Shown: piece by piece, positions 26,894-34,439 of the stretch
Layout: each line of letters starts with the position of its first letter
Numbering within the stretch: position 1 is the first letter of the stretch
DNA from: an uncultured Spirochaetaceae bacterium
GTDB lineage: Bacteria > Spirochaetota > Spirochaetia > Treponematales > Treponemataceae
Direction: 5' to 3'
Assembly: GCA_902783155.1 (NCBI GenBank)
Contig: CACZPR010000026.1
Span: 1-52,402, forward strand
DNA: 52,402 nucleotides
The notes under the pieces: generated by a model
What the model saw: the letters and a program-made list of their open reading frames with translations, nothing else
Told to the model about the DNA's origin: nothing
Database searches by the model: none
Position numbers and translations under genes: made by a program

Positions 26894-28219
26894 TTATTTC
26901 CTGTACCCAAGCGATGTCAGATGTCCGATGATAACCACTTTTGAAATATCGTTTTCTTCCATATATTTCTGCGCGTTTATATTCTTTCCATACTGCTTTT
27001 TGTAATGGCGGAAATCAAGGATGTGGGTCTTGTTGTAGTGGCTTGCAATCAGTTCGTTCACTGCGTTTGTAAAAGACGTTCCAAGAATCAGAAGATTTTC
27101 TTTTTCTGGACATCCAAAATCATAGACGACTTTTGCCCAGTCATCTCCGTAGTACATTCCGTAGTGGTTTGAATATGTCTTGTGCGGAAAATCATCGTCG
27201 GAAACATAATAGGACCTGTAACCGTATTCTGTCTGCTTGTCGTTGACATAGGTCGTGTAAGGAGGAATGTCAAATTCGTAGACAGTGAATTTTTCCGTTG
27301 CGCATTTCAAAAGATTGTCCCGGGCATAGGAGCCGTTGTAGATTGTGTCGTATGTGTGTGTGCCGGTGGGCTTCAAAAGTTCGACATCTTTTCCTTCAAG
27401 CATACGCATGATTTGCGTGTAGCCTGTGTACGAGCCTTTGTAGTTCCAGTGATGGTCGGTCTGATAAAAAAGCTCCTTGTACTCATCGAACGAATTGTAG
27501 CGGAGCATGTCATATCCGGTCATGGGCATCCGTTCTTTGATATATTCAAACGCATTGTATTTTTTTAAATCGTTGAAATCTGCGGACTGCGGAGTTTCTA
27601 TAAAATAAAGATATTTTGGAAAAGTGATTTGCGCGAGCATCGTAGGGTCATAGACTGTGAAATTATATTCTTCGGGTGCGCGTGCTTTTTCAACGATGTA
27701 TCCTGAATCATCAAGCTTATAAAGTTTTCCGGCAACAACTTCCTTGTATGTGTAGCAGTTTTTGTCCGGCTGTTCGATTTCAACAACAATTTCTTCCTGC
27801 GGGGGATTCTGCTCTGGTTCTGGCTCAGGCTCGGAACTGGATGCAATCTGTTCAATGGGAACAATCTCCGGTGTTTTCATTTCAAAATCAAGTTTTGATG
27901 CCGCATCCGTAAGCTGATTGTAAAACTGTTTTACTCCGTATTTTATCTGGCTTGAAAAAAGCATCTGGTCGCCAATCGAGTTTTCCATTTCATCCTGAAA
28001 TTTTCCTGTGACAAAATCAGCGGGAGTAAAGAGCGGAACATTCTGGAGAGTTCTGTTTTCTTCTATTGATATGGTCTCCTGCTTTCTGAAAATAACTGAA
28101 TAAAAAAGACACAGGACACAAAAGCACAGCGCAATGAAAACGATTCCTCCAATTTTTTTTGCCATGCCAACTCTGCCGTCTTTTTTTGAACCCTTTGATT
28201 TACCCATGTTTTTTTCCAT
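26894..28219 (-). CDS. DHHW-family (AlgJ/AlgX-like) extracytoplasmic protein
   Basis: The 441-aa protein has a positively charged start, one membrane helix (about residues 19-42) and an extracytoplasmic domain. It shows ENRTLQNVPLFTPADF after the helix, the DHHW signature in FYQTDHHWNYKGSY, and an SGNH-like block LLILGTSFTNAVNELI that corresponds to the Ser of AlgJ/AlgX-type enzymes (GTSF). A Pro/Glu-rich linker (SSEPEPEPEQNPPQEE) lies around residue 125. ATG at 28219 or 28207 could start it; neither has a convincing ribosome site. Its stop is two bases before the MBOAT gene, so the two work together, presumably as acetyl donor channel and acetyl transferase. This follows known AlgI/AlgJ/AlgX biology; the substrate is unknown. 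Confidence 0.85.
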   Translation of the reverse strand: MEKNMGKSKGSKKDGRVGMAKKIGGIVFIALCFCVLCLFYSVIFRKQETISIEENRTLQNVPLFTPADFVTGKFQDEMENSIGDQMLFSSQIKYGVKQFYNQLTDAASKLDFEMKTPEIVPIEQIASSSEPEPEPEQNPPQEEIVVEIEQPDKNCYTYKEVVAGKLYKLDDSGYIVEKARAPEEYNFTVYDPTMLAQITFPKYLYFIETPQSADFNDLKKYNAFEYIKERMPMTGYDMLRYNSFDEYKELFYQTDHHWNYKGSYTGYTQIMRMLEGKDVELLKPTGTHTYDTIYNGSYARDNLLKCATEKFTVYEFDIPPYTTYVNDKQTEYGYRSYYVSDDDFPHKTYSNHYGMYYGDDWAKVVYDFGCPEKENLLILGTSFTNAVNELIASHYNKTHILDFRHYKKQYGKNINAQKYMEENDISKVVIIGHLTSLGYRK

Positions 28220-28315
28220 TTAATAAAATTGTAGGTTAATTAAAAACTTAGCATAATTTTATTACAATTGCTAGTGATATGTCCGATTCGCCCAGCATGA
28301 CTATTATGTGTTGCC

Positions 28316-29362
28316 CTATTTCTTTAGGTATTTAGTTCCACGGCCGCTTCCAAGCGTGGTGATTATTCCACTTTTTACCATTTTTCCCAGAACGGCTTCT
28401 ACAGTTGTCGGGCTGATATCTGGTAAGAGTTTACAGATTTCAGATTTAGAAATTGGCAGCAAGGAATTCAAAACAACATTTTCAATTCGGCTTGTTTTAG
28501 TAATTTTTTTTGAATTTACGAGGGCAAAACGTTTATCAAGTTCCTGGTAACATTCATAAAGAACGGAAAGAAAATTCTGCATGAAAGGGAAGTAATTGTT
28601 TTTGCTATCATGCCATGCTTCAGAAGATTCTTTCAAGGACTGATAATACCAAGCTTTGTTTTTGTTAATCTGCTCTTCAAAAGAAATATATTTCCCGACA
28701 TCAAAACCATTTTTATACAGGAGCAGCAAAGATAAAAGCCGCGACATTCTGCCGTTCCCATCCCTGAATGGGTGAATGCATAAAAAATCCAGAATAACGC
28801 ATGGAATTAAAAGCAGGGCATTTATATTTGCATCAGAATTTGCCTCCGAAAATGCAAGGAAAAGCTGCTCCATTGCACCCTCTGTTTCTTCTGCGGGAAC
28901 TGGTGCAAAGCGGATTTTATTATTTCCAAAAGAATCAATTTCGAGAATTACATTGTCATCATTTTTATACTGTCCCGCAAAATCATAGTCAGAGGCAGAA
29001 AGCATTGTTCTGTGCAAGGATAAAACTGTGTTTTTATTAAACTGAATATTTTGGTATCCGCTATGAATTATATTGAGCGCATCACGGTAGCCGGAGATTT
29101 CTTCTTCATTATGATTTAAAGGCGCACTGTTTTGCTGGACAATCTGAACAATTCTTTCATCGGTAGTGACAATTCCTTCAATTTCATTAGAGGATTTTAC
29201 TGACTGTATTTTTGCTATTTTTTCAAGCTCGGTAAATATTTTTTCATAATCCTTCTTCCTAAATTGCGAAGCTACTTTTAATGAAGAAATAGAGGCTGTA
29301 ACATTTACCAACTGGGTCGGCAACAATCCATTATTTAAAAATGAATAGTCAAACTTATGCAT
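28316..29362 (-). CDS. Fic-domain AMPylating protein with inhibitory helix and C-terminal winged helix
   Basis: The 348-aa protein has a Fic core motif HPFRDGNGRMSR with catalytic His197. Upstream, SNEIEG (residues 58-63) fits the inhibitory motif (S/T)xxxE(G/N), so the toxin-blocking helix is built in (class II Fic). Residues about 290-348 look like a winged-helix domain (SKSEICKLLPDISPTTVEAVLGKMVKSGIITTLG in parts), a usual partner that may bind DNA. Family members transfer AMP to target proteins. The base composition is clearly more AT-rich than its neighbours, which suggests horizontal acquisition. A good promoter and three CTGCATAT elements lie upstream, consistent with autoregulation. 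Confidence 0.93.
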   Translation of the reverse strand: MHKFDYSFLNNGLLPTQLVNVTASISSLKVASQFRKKDYEKIFTELEKIAKIQSVKSSNEIEGIVTTDERIVQIVQQNSAPLNHNEEEISGYRDALNIIHSGYQNIQFNKNTVLSLHRTMLSASDYDFAGQYKNDDNVILEIDSFGNNKIRFAPVPAEETEGAMEQLFLAFSEANSDANINALLLIPCVILDFLCIHPFRDGNGRMSRLLSLLLLYKNGFDVGKYISFEEQINKNKAWYYQSLKESSEAWHDSKNNYFPFMQNFLSVLYECYQELDKRFALVNSKKITKTSRIENVVLNSLLPISKSEICKLLPDISPTTVEAVLGKMVKSGIITTLGSGRGTKYLKK

Positions 29363-29377
29363 ATTATTTTACCCTTT

Positions 29378-29451
29378 CTGCATATTAATTATAATATTTT
29401 ATGCACATAGAAACAAGTTTTCTGCATATAAAATGTAAAAAAAATATGCAG
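29378..29451. promoter_or_regulatory. Three CTGCATAT elements flanking the Fic promoter
   Basis: CTGCATAT occurs at 29378-29385 and 29422-29429, and its complement ATATGCAG at 29444-29451. The first lies just downstream of the -10, the second just upstream of the -35, and the second and third form an inverted pair. This arrangement suits a repressor site, possibly for the Fic protein's own winged helix. Confidence 0.4.
29388..29416 (-). promoter_or_regulatory. Promoter of the Fic gene
   Basis: Minus strand: TTGTTT (29416-29411), 17-bp spacer, perfect TATAAT (29393-29388), 26 bases before the ATG. Confidence 0.65.
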
Positions 29452-29471
29452 ATTAGTGTTTATAGCGATAC

Positions 29472-29509
29472 GTCTGTATTGGGTGATTTTCCCTCGAATC
29501 AATACAGAC
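29472..29509. repeat. Perfect 10-bp inverted repeat of unknown role
   Basis: GTCTGTATTG (29472-29481) and CAATACAGAC (29500-29509) are exact complements separated by 18 bases. No T-run follows it in the direction of any gene; it abuts the gdhA-side terminator. Confidence 0.6.
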
Positions 29510-29543
29510 AAAAAAATCCCCGGCCTCATTTCAGAAACCGGGG
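29510..29543 (-). terminator. Rho-independent terminator downstream of gdhA
   Basis: On the minus strand CCCCGG and CCGGGG form the stem, followed by ATTTTTTT. It ends transcription coming from gdhA or from the candidate small transcript that starts near 29594. Confidence 0.85.
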
Positions 29544-29594
29544 ACTTTTGTTATTCAATTTTTTGTTTCACAAAAAAGCGTTAAAACTCGCACT
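29510..29594 (-). ncRNA. Candidate small RNA (about 85 nt)
   Basis: The span between the extended -10 promoter at 29601 and the strong terminator at 29510 has no coding potential. It holds a TTTTTTG/CAAAAAA hairpin, and the terminator stem would form its 3' end. This is a prediction from signals only, and the promoter could be an accidental product of a decayed gdhA tail. Confidence 0.25.
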
Positions 29595-29730
29595 TGGTCT
29601 ATTATACCAATCCCTGGGCTAGTCGCAAGCTGCGCTTGCTCAACGAGTTTTAACTTTGCCGCACCGCGTCAATTTTTTGCTCTGCAAAAAAGCGTTAAAA
29701 CTCGCACTCTATTTATTACACTAAACCTTG
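29555..29730. repeat. Two diverged copies of the gdhA 3' end and flank
   Basis: A segment at about 29555-29618 repeats at 29669-29730 (114 bp apart). The core CAAAAAAGCGTTAAAACTCG with its following CACT is identical at 29571-29594 and 29685-29708; flanks match with a few substitutions. The right copy includes the last codons of gdhA (A-Q-G-L-V-stop). The left copy still reads A-Q-G-L-V-stop on the minus strand but in decayed context. Between the copies lie CGAGTTTTAA (29644-29653), complementary to 29581-29590, and a GCAAGC/GCTTGC hairpin (29625-29639). Confidence 0.6.
29601..29628 (-). promoter_or_regulatory. Possible promoter between gdhA and its terminator
   Basis: Minus strand: TTGCGA (29628-29623), 16-bp spacer ending in TGG, perfect TATAAT (29606-29601). 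It would start a transcript near 29594. Confidence 0.4.
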
Positions 29731-31071
29731 TGCGACCATAGCCTTTGCGACTTTGGCGAATCCGGCGATGTTTGCACCTGCAACGTAGTCACCTTCCGTG
29801 GCGTACTTCTTTGCATTGTCGTAAGCATTGTCGTGGATGTTTGTCATGATGCGCTTCAGGTAGCTGTCAACTTCTTCGAATGTCCATGAGAGACGCTCTG
29901 AGTTCTGGCTCATTTCCAATCCGGAAACTGCTACACCACCGGCGTTTGAAGCCTTTCCAGGTGCGAACATAACGTTGTTCTTCTGGAGGTACTTGATTGC
30001 TTCTGCACGGGTCGGCATGTTTGCACCTTCTGCAACAAGCTGAACGCCATTGGCAACGAGCTTCTTTGCATCTTCTTCGTAGATTTCATCCTGGGTTGCG
30101 CATGGGAATGCAAGGTCAGCCTTTACGCCCCATGGTTTTTCTCCCTTGAAGAATTTTGCCTTTGGATATTTCTTAACGTAAGCGTCAATCTTTTCTTTGT
30201 TTGCACGGAATTCCTTGACGTACTCAAGTTTTTCCTGTGTGATTCCATCTTCATCAAGGATGTATCCAGATGAGTCAGAGAGTGTGAGGACTTTTCCACC
30301 GAGCTGGAGCAGCTTTTCACAAGCGTACTGTGCAACGTTTCCGTCTCCAGAGATGATTGCTGTCTTGCCCTTGAAATCCTGTCCCTTCTTTGCGAGCATG
30401 CACTCTGCGAAGTAGATGAGTCCGTATCCGGTTGCCTCTGTACGTGCCAAAGATCCTCCGAACTCAAGACCCTTTCCAGTAAGAACGCCTGTATATTCGT
30501 TGCGGATTCTCTTGTACTGACCGAACATGTATGCAACTTCTTTTCCACCTACACCCTTGTCACCGGCTGGAACGTCGGTATCAGGTCCAATGTGGCGATA
30601 AAGCTCTGTAACGAATGACTGGCAGAAGCGCATGATTTCGGCATCGCTCTTTCCGTGTCCGTCGAAATCAGAACCACCTTTTCCACCACCCATCGGGAGA
30701 GTTGTAAGAGAGTTCTTGAGAACCTGTTCAAATCCAAGGAACTTCAGGACATCAAGACCAACTTCCGGGCTGAAACGAAGTCCTCCCTTGTAAGGTCCGA
30801 TTGCACTGTTGAACTGAACGCGGAATCCACGGTTCACGTGAGGCTTTCCCTGGTCATCTGTCCAAGGAACACGGAACATAATGATGCGCTCTGGTTCTGT
30901 CAGACGCTCAAGAACTGCATATTCCTCGAGCTTTGGCATCTGGTCAACGGCTGGAGAGATTGCCTCGAGAACGAGACCCACGGCCTGCAAAAAATGCTCC
31001 TGGTCGGCATAGCGCTTGCTAACATCGTCCCAGACACGTTTGCAATAAGCATTCTTAATATTGTATTCCAT
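29716..31071 (-). CDS. gdhA: Glutamate dehydrogenase (hexameric, NADP-type)
   Basis: Makes glutamate from 2-oxoglutarate and ammonia, linking nitrogen assimilation to the proline genes nearby. The 451-aa protein shows GFRVQFNSAIGPYKGGLRF, the catalytic Lys segment LPMGGGKGGSDFDG, DTDVPAGDKGVGGKEVAYM, the dinucleotide fold in AIISGDGNVAQYACEKL and VAEGANMPT. Length is typical of the bacterial/fungal hexameric group (about 450). The ribosome site is TAGGAG. The gene is alone, with a promoter and possible operator upstream. Confidence 0.97.
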   Translation of the reverse strand: MEYNIKNAYCKRVWDDVSKRYADQEHFLQAVGLVLEAISPAVDQMPKLEEYAVLERLTEPERIIMFRVPWTDDQGKPHVNRGFRVQFNSAIGPYKGGLRFSPEVGLDVLKFLGFEQVLKNSLTTLPMGGGKGGSDFDGHGKSDAEIMRFCQSFVTELYRHIGPDTDVPAGDKGVGGKEVAYMFGQYKRIRNEYTGVLTGKGLEFGGSLARTEATGYGLIYFAECMLAKKGQDFKGKTAIISGDGNVAQYACEKLLQLGGKVLTLSDSSGYILDEDGITQEKLEYVKEFRANKEKIDAYVKKYPKAKFFKGEKPWGVKADLAFPCATQDEIYEEDAKKLVANGVQLVAEGANMPTRAEAIKYLQKNNVMFAPGKASNAGGVAVSGLEMSQNSERLSWTFEEVDSYLKRIMTNIHDNAYDNAKKYATEGDYVAGANIAGFAKVAKAMVAQGLV

Positions 31072-31112
31072 TTGTAACTCCTACAGCATTCGCCCCTTAC
31101 TTCGGATACTGA

Positions 31113-31134
31113 TTCTATGTATAGAAAGATTATA
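31113..31134 (-). promoter_or_regulatory. gdhA -10 box and overlapping palindrome
   Basis: Minus strand TATAAT at 31134-31129 is followed within two bases by the perfect palindrome TTCTATGTATAGAA when read outward (TTCTAT/ATAGAA, 31113-31126), which covers the predicted start of transcription. No good -35 is visible. A palindrome over +1 suggests a repressor operator. Confidence 0.45.
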
Positions 31135-31242
31135 GCCACATTTTTGGACTTAGAAAAGTACGAAAGGCAAAAATATGCATGAAAATTCAATAAATTTGCA
31201 AAAAAAGTGAAAATCAAATTACAGAAAGACAACCTGATTCCA

Positions 31243-32595
31243 TCAACTTGAAAAAATCCTGCAGCCGTGCCTTCCATTTTCTTTTACGAGATACAAGGCT
31301 TCGTCGGCATTTTTAAACAATGACTCATTGTAGCCGGATTCACTGAACGCGACACCTACGCTGACCGAGGCATTTTTAATGTCGTGCAGTTCGGAAAGAT
31401 TTTCGTTTATCTTCCCGACCTTGCTGATAATCGTGTTGCCAGCTTCCTTGGGACAGCCCGGAAGAATTACAGCGAACTCATCTCCACCGATTCTTGCAAC
31501 AAAGTCTCCGCTTCGGAAAGTTTCGGTAAGAATCCTTGCAAGTTCCTTCAACGCTATGTCACCGCCCGAATGACCGTAAGTGTCGTTTATTCTCTTGAAA
31601 TTGTCCATATCAATCAAAAGCAGCGCAATCCTTTCCTTTTGCTCGGCTGAGTTCCTGCAAATCTGGTCAAATGCCCTCCGGTTGAGGATTCCCGTAAGCG
31701 CGTCATACTCGGCCTTCTGCAGAAGAGATTTTTCGTTCATGGCCTTTCTTTCGTAAATCTCGTTGTAGCTCTGTGCAAGCTCCCGACATTCCTGGGAACC
31801 AATGACGGTGAGCCTTGAATCATTTTTTATGGATTTCCTGAACCTGGTCAAAGGTATGGCTATAAGGAAAGCAAAAACCACGAACATAAGCACGTTCAAA
31901 ACAAGCAGGACTATATACTGGAACCTGAGCCTGTTCAGATTCACACCCAGCTCATATGCGTTCATGTTCAGCTCGTCCTTTACCTGCTGCTCAATGCTGT
32001 CAACCGTGAGACTACAGTTTTCGTTTATGCGCTTTTTATAAATCTGATAGCCCCCTTCAAAAAGATTGTTTATGATTTTTTTATGAAGCTGCTCGCCGTC
32101 AAGCTGCTTGTCAAGGACACCGACAGCAATGTCTTTAATCAAAGGCGGGAGATTTTCTTCTCCGATGAGCATATAGCCAAGCCTGATTGTATAAAGCTCC
32201 ATGTTGATTAGGCCCTGAGCCTGTTCAATTGCAATACCGAGCCTCTGGAGTGCAAGATCCTTTTCATTGCAGACCTGCCGTATCATTTCCAAAGCCTGCT
32301 CCTGCCTTTTGGTCACCTCGATTTCTTCAAAATAGCGTTCAGCATATTCCTTGTCCAGTGTTACGGCAAACAGACGTGCGTTATCGGTCAGATAATCCGC
32401 GCTTTCTTCTATATATTGAGAGCCTTTTTCACAGGTGATGAATTTCTCTATATTTGTTTCCACTGCATGAAACTTTTTGTTTACGATATTAGAAATGACG
32501 AGAATAAACACAAATACGACCGCCATGACCAGAATGGCCAAAGAATTGAGGCGGATTATATTTATACCGTTTCTTTTCCGATTTTCCTTGCTCAC
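31243..32595 (-). CDS. Membrane-bound diguanylate cyclase (GGDEF)
   Basis: Makes cyclic di-GMP. The 450-aa protein has a membrane helix (about 15-38), an extracytoplasmic helical sensor region (about 40-220), a second helix (about 228-252) and a C-terminal GGDEF domain with the active-site RIGGDEF (GGDEF at 370-374). An inhibitory RSGD site lies five residues before it, so product feedback is expected. The start is GTG at 32595, overlapping the stop of the binding-protein gene as GTGA. There is no ribosome site of its own, so translation depends on the upstream gene. That coupling suggests the TRAP-type binding protein feeds a signal to this periplasmic sensor domain. Confidence 0.93.
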   Translation of the reverse strand: MSKENRKRNGINIIRLNSLAILVMAVVFVFILVISNIVNKKFHAVETNIEKFITCEKGSQYIEESADYLTDNARLFAVTLDKEYAERYFEEIEVTKRQEQALEMIRQVCNEKDLALQRLGIAIEQAQGLINMELYTIRLGYMLIGEENLPPLIKDIAVGVLDKQLDGEQLHKKIINNLFEGGYQIYKKRINENCSLTVDSIEQQVKDELNMNAYELGVNLNRLRFQYIVLLVLNVLMFVVFAFLIAIPLTRFRKSIKNDSRLTVIGSQECRELAQSYNEIYERKAMNEKSLLQKAEYDALTGILNRRAFDQICRNSAEQKERIALLLIDMDNFKRINDTYGHSGGDIALKELARILTETFRSGDFVARIGGDEFAVILPGCPKEAGNTIISKVGKINENLSELHDIKNASVSVGVAFSESGYNESLFKNADEALYLVKENGRHGCRIFSS

Positions 32596-33596
32596 TTTGA
32601 AAAGTCCAGAATGTTTTTATAGAAATCCGGATCCGATGCGGACGCTTTTTTGATTACGTCGGCACATGCATCCTGCCACGGTTTTACATCCGTAACGTCT
32701 GTAATCGTCGCTCCTTCACGCTCAAGCTGGGCACGCACACGGTCTTCTTCTGACTGGGAAAGATTCCTGCAATAATCTGCGGCGTATTTTCCTGCCTCAA
32801 TCAGAATCTGCTTCTGTTTTTCGGAAAGGGAATTCCATGCTTCCAAAGTTATTACAGGTTCCATGACACCCAGCGTGTGACCGTCCATTATCATGTAAGG
32901 CGCGACCTCGTGGAAATGGTTCGCTAGATAGTTGGCTATGGGCTGTTCGGCTACATCCACGGTTCCAGTCTTAAAAGCAGAATACAAATCTACGAAATTT
33001 ACAGGAACGCTTTTGGCTCCAAGGGCTGCAATCATTCCCTGCATTGCGTCGTCATTTGTTCCGCGGACCGACAATCCGGCAAAATCATCGCAACCTTTTA
33101 TCTTTGTGGTTGAGAAAAAGTGCCTGAATCCTTCTTCCGCAAAGAAAAGCCCCTTTACTTTCAGCCCCTTGTCCACCGGTTCGTTCAAAAGTGTCTGCGC
33201 GGTCTCTGAGCGGGCAAAATTCCAGAAATGCTCTTTGTTTGAGAAAGTGAAAGGAACCGAAAGAAGCCCCGTTTTGTTGCAGCCGTAAGGAGCCATGTTC
33301 TGGGCCGACATGCGCAGGATGTGGATGGAACTACCTCCGTTCATAATCATCGTCATGATTGAATCCACGTCACCAAGAACACCCGAGCAGTGGAGGTCAA
33401 TCTTTATTTTTCCGCCCGAAAGCTCTTCTACCTTCTGCTTGAAAGCCTGATCCATCTGACCGGCAATCGTTTCCAGCGGATTCACCTCTGCCATCACAAG
33501 GGTTATCTCTTTATCCTCGACATCCTTTTTTGAGCATGAAAACAGCGCAAGAAAAGACAGGGACAACAAAGCACAGGCCAATCCGTTTATTTTCAT
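32592..33596 (-). CDS. TRAP-type (DctP family) solute-binding lipoprotein
   Basis: The 334-aa protein begins with a lipoprotein signal (LALFSC, Cys21) and has the DctP fold: ETIAGQMDQAFKQKVEELSGG, then a GVLGD element, EEGFRHFFSTTKIKGCDDFAGL, VRGTNDDAMQGMIAALGA and AFKTGTVDVAEQPIANY, where the substrate-binding Arg of VRG is kept. DctP proteins usually serve DctQ/DctM transporters and bind organic acids. No DctQ or DctM gene is present here; instead the stop codon overlaps the start of a diguanylate cyclase. A sensory role is inferred. Ribosome site GGAG lies 11 bases upstream, and the promoter is perfect consensus. Confidence 0.92.
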   Translation of the reverse strand: MKINGLACALLSLSFLALFSCSKKDVEDKEITLVMAEVNPLETIAGQMDQAFKQKVEELSGGKIKIDLHCSGVLGDVDSIMTMIMNGGSSIHILRMSAQNMAPYGCNKTGLLSVPFTFSNKEHFWNFARSETAQTLLNEPVDKGLKVKGLFFAEEGFRHFFSTTKIKGCDDFAGLSVRGTNDDAMQGMIAALGAKSVPVNFVDLYSAFKTGTVDVAEQPIANYLANHFHEVAPYMIMDGHTLGVMEPVITLEAWNSLSEKQKQILIEAGKYAADYCRNLSQSEEDRVRAQLEREGATITDVTDVKPWQDACADVIKKASASDPDFYKNILDFSK

Positions 33597-33640
33597 AAGA
33601 CAAACATCTCCAGTTTTTAGGGGAATAATAAATTAGTTCT

Positions 33641-33669
33641 ATTATAATATGTGTTAATTTAACTGTCAA
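33641..33669 (-). promoter_or_regulatory. Perfect consensus promoter of the DctP-GGDEF operon
   Basis: Minus strand: TTGACA (33669-33664), 17-bp spacer, TATAAT (33646-33641). Both boxes and the spacing are the exact sigma70 consensus, which implies strong or tightly repressed transcription. Confidence 0.85.
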
Positions 33670-33694
33670 ATGTGAGTATGAGATATATGCACAC

Positions 33695-33722
33695 TTGAAC
33701 ACGCGATAAAACATGCTATAAT
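33695..33722 (+). promoter_or_regulatory. Promoter of the Pr6Pr-like gene
   Basis: TTGAAC (33695-33700), 16-bp spacer, TATAAT (33717-33722). It is divergent from the DctP-GGDEF promoter, with only 25 bp between the two -35 boxes. Confidence 0.75.
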
Positions 33723-33768
33723 GGTTATCTATAATATAGAAGATTAAATAAATTTTTGGGGGAGAGTT

Positions 33769-34437
33769 ATGACCAAACATCAAAAAACGGCAGTTGTTTT
33801 GAATGTTCTGATTTTTGTGACCATGGCTTTTGCTACGGTCAGCATGATTGTAGGCTTTTATTTTATGGGGGAGGTGAAATTTCTTTCGGCGAGCAATTTC
33901 TCTGCCTTCAAGTATTTTACTGTGGACTCGAATGTTTTTGCGGGGCTTGTCGCTCTGGCCTTCCTGATTTTTAAACTTTCGCCGGCTGGAAAAAGGAGCG
34001 CGAAACTTCCGAGGGTGCTTTATGTTTTGAAACTTGCGGCGACCACCGGGGTGACACTCACGATGATGGTGACTGTGTTTTTTCTGGCCCCGCATACAAC
34101 GACAACTTATTTTGCATATTTTATGAACTCAAATTTTTTCATGCATCTTGTGACTCCGCTCCTTTGCATAATCAGCTTTGTGTTTTTTGAGCCTGCCGAA
34201 AAACAGTCGTTCCCAGTCACTTTTGCGGGAATCATTCCGATGGTGCTTTACGGATTTTTCTACATCCCGAACATTCTTCTGCATCTTGAAAACGGAAAGA
34301 CTTCACATACCTACGACTGGTATGGTTTTTTGGATGGCGGACTGAACACAATCTGGTTTGTGATTCCGGTAATCCTTGCCGTGACATGGATTTTTTCAAT
34401 ACTGCTCTGGGTGCTGAACAAAAAGATTGCGAGATAA
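33769..34437 (+). CDS. Six-helix membrane protein, Pr6Pr/FAR-17a-like
   Basis: The 222-aa protein has six hydrophobic helices and almost no soluble part. Features that recall the Pr6Pr group (related to FAR-17a/AIG1): FKYFTVDSNVFAGL after helix 1, a His-containing helix FFMHLVTPLLCIISFVFFEP, and DWYGFLDGG before the last helix. The ribosome site is GGGGGAGAG. The role of the family in bacteria is unknown; distant eukaryotic members are threonine hydrolases of fatty acid esters, which should not be transferred without the catalytic Thr/His being checked. It is transcribed alone from its own promoter. Confidence 0.7.
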   Translation: MTKHQKTAVVLNVLIFVTMAFATVSMIVGFYFMGEVKFLSASNFSAFKYFTVDSNVFAGLVALAFLIFKLSPAGKRSAKLPRVLYVLKLAATTGVTLTMMVTVFFLAPHTTTTYFAYFMNSNFFMHLVTPLLCIISFVFFEPAEKQSFPVTFAGIIPMVLYGFFYIPNILLHLENGKTSHTYDWYGFLDGGLNTIWFVIPVILAVTWIFSILLWVLNKKIAR

Positions 34438-34439
34438 AG

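Noticed and set aside
29571..29708. Integron attC sites between the Fic gene and gdhA
   Set aside because: The GTTAAAA and TTTTAAC ends and an inner hairpin resemble attC superficially, but the core does not fit GTTRRRY/RYYYAAC, there is no cassette gene between copies and no integrase. Homology to the gdhA end explains the repeat better.
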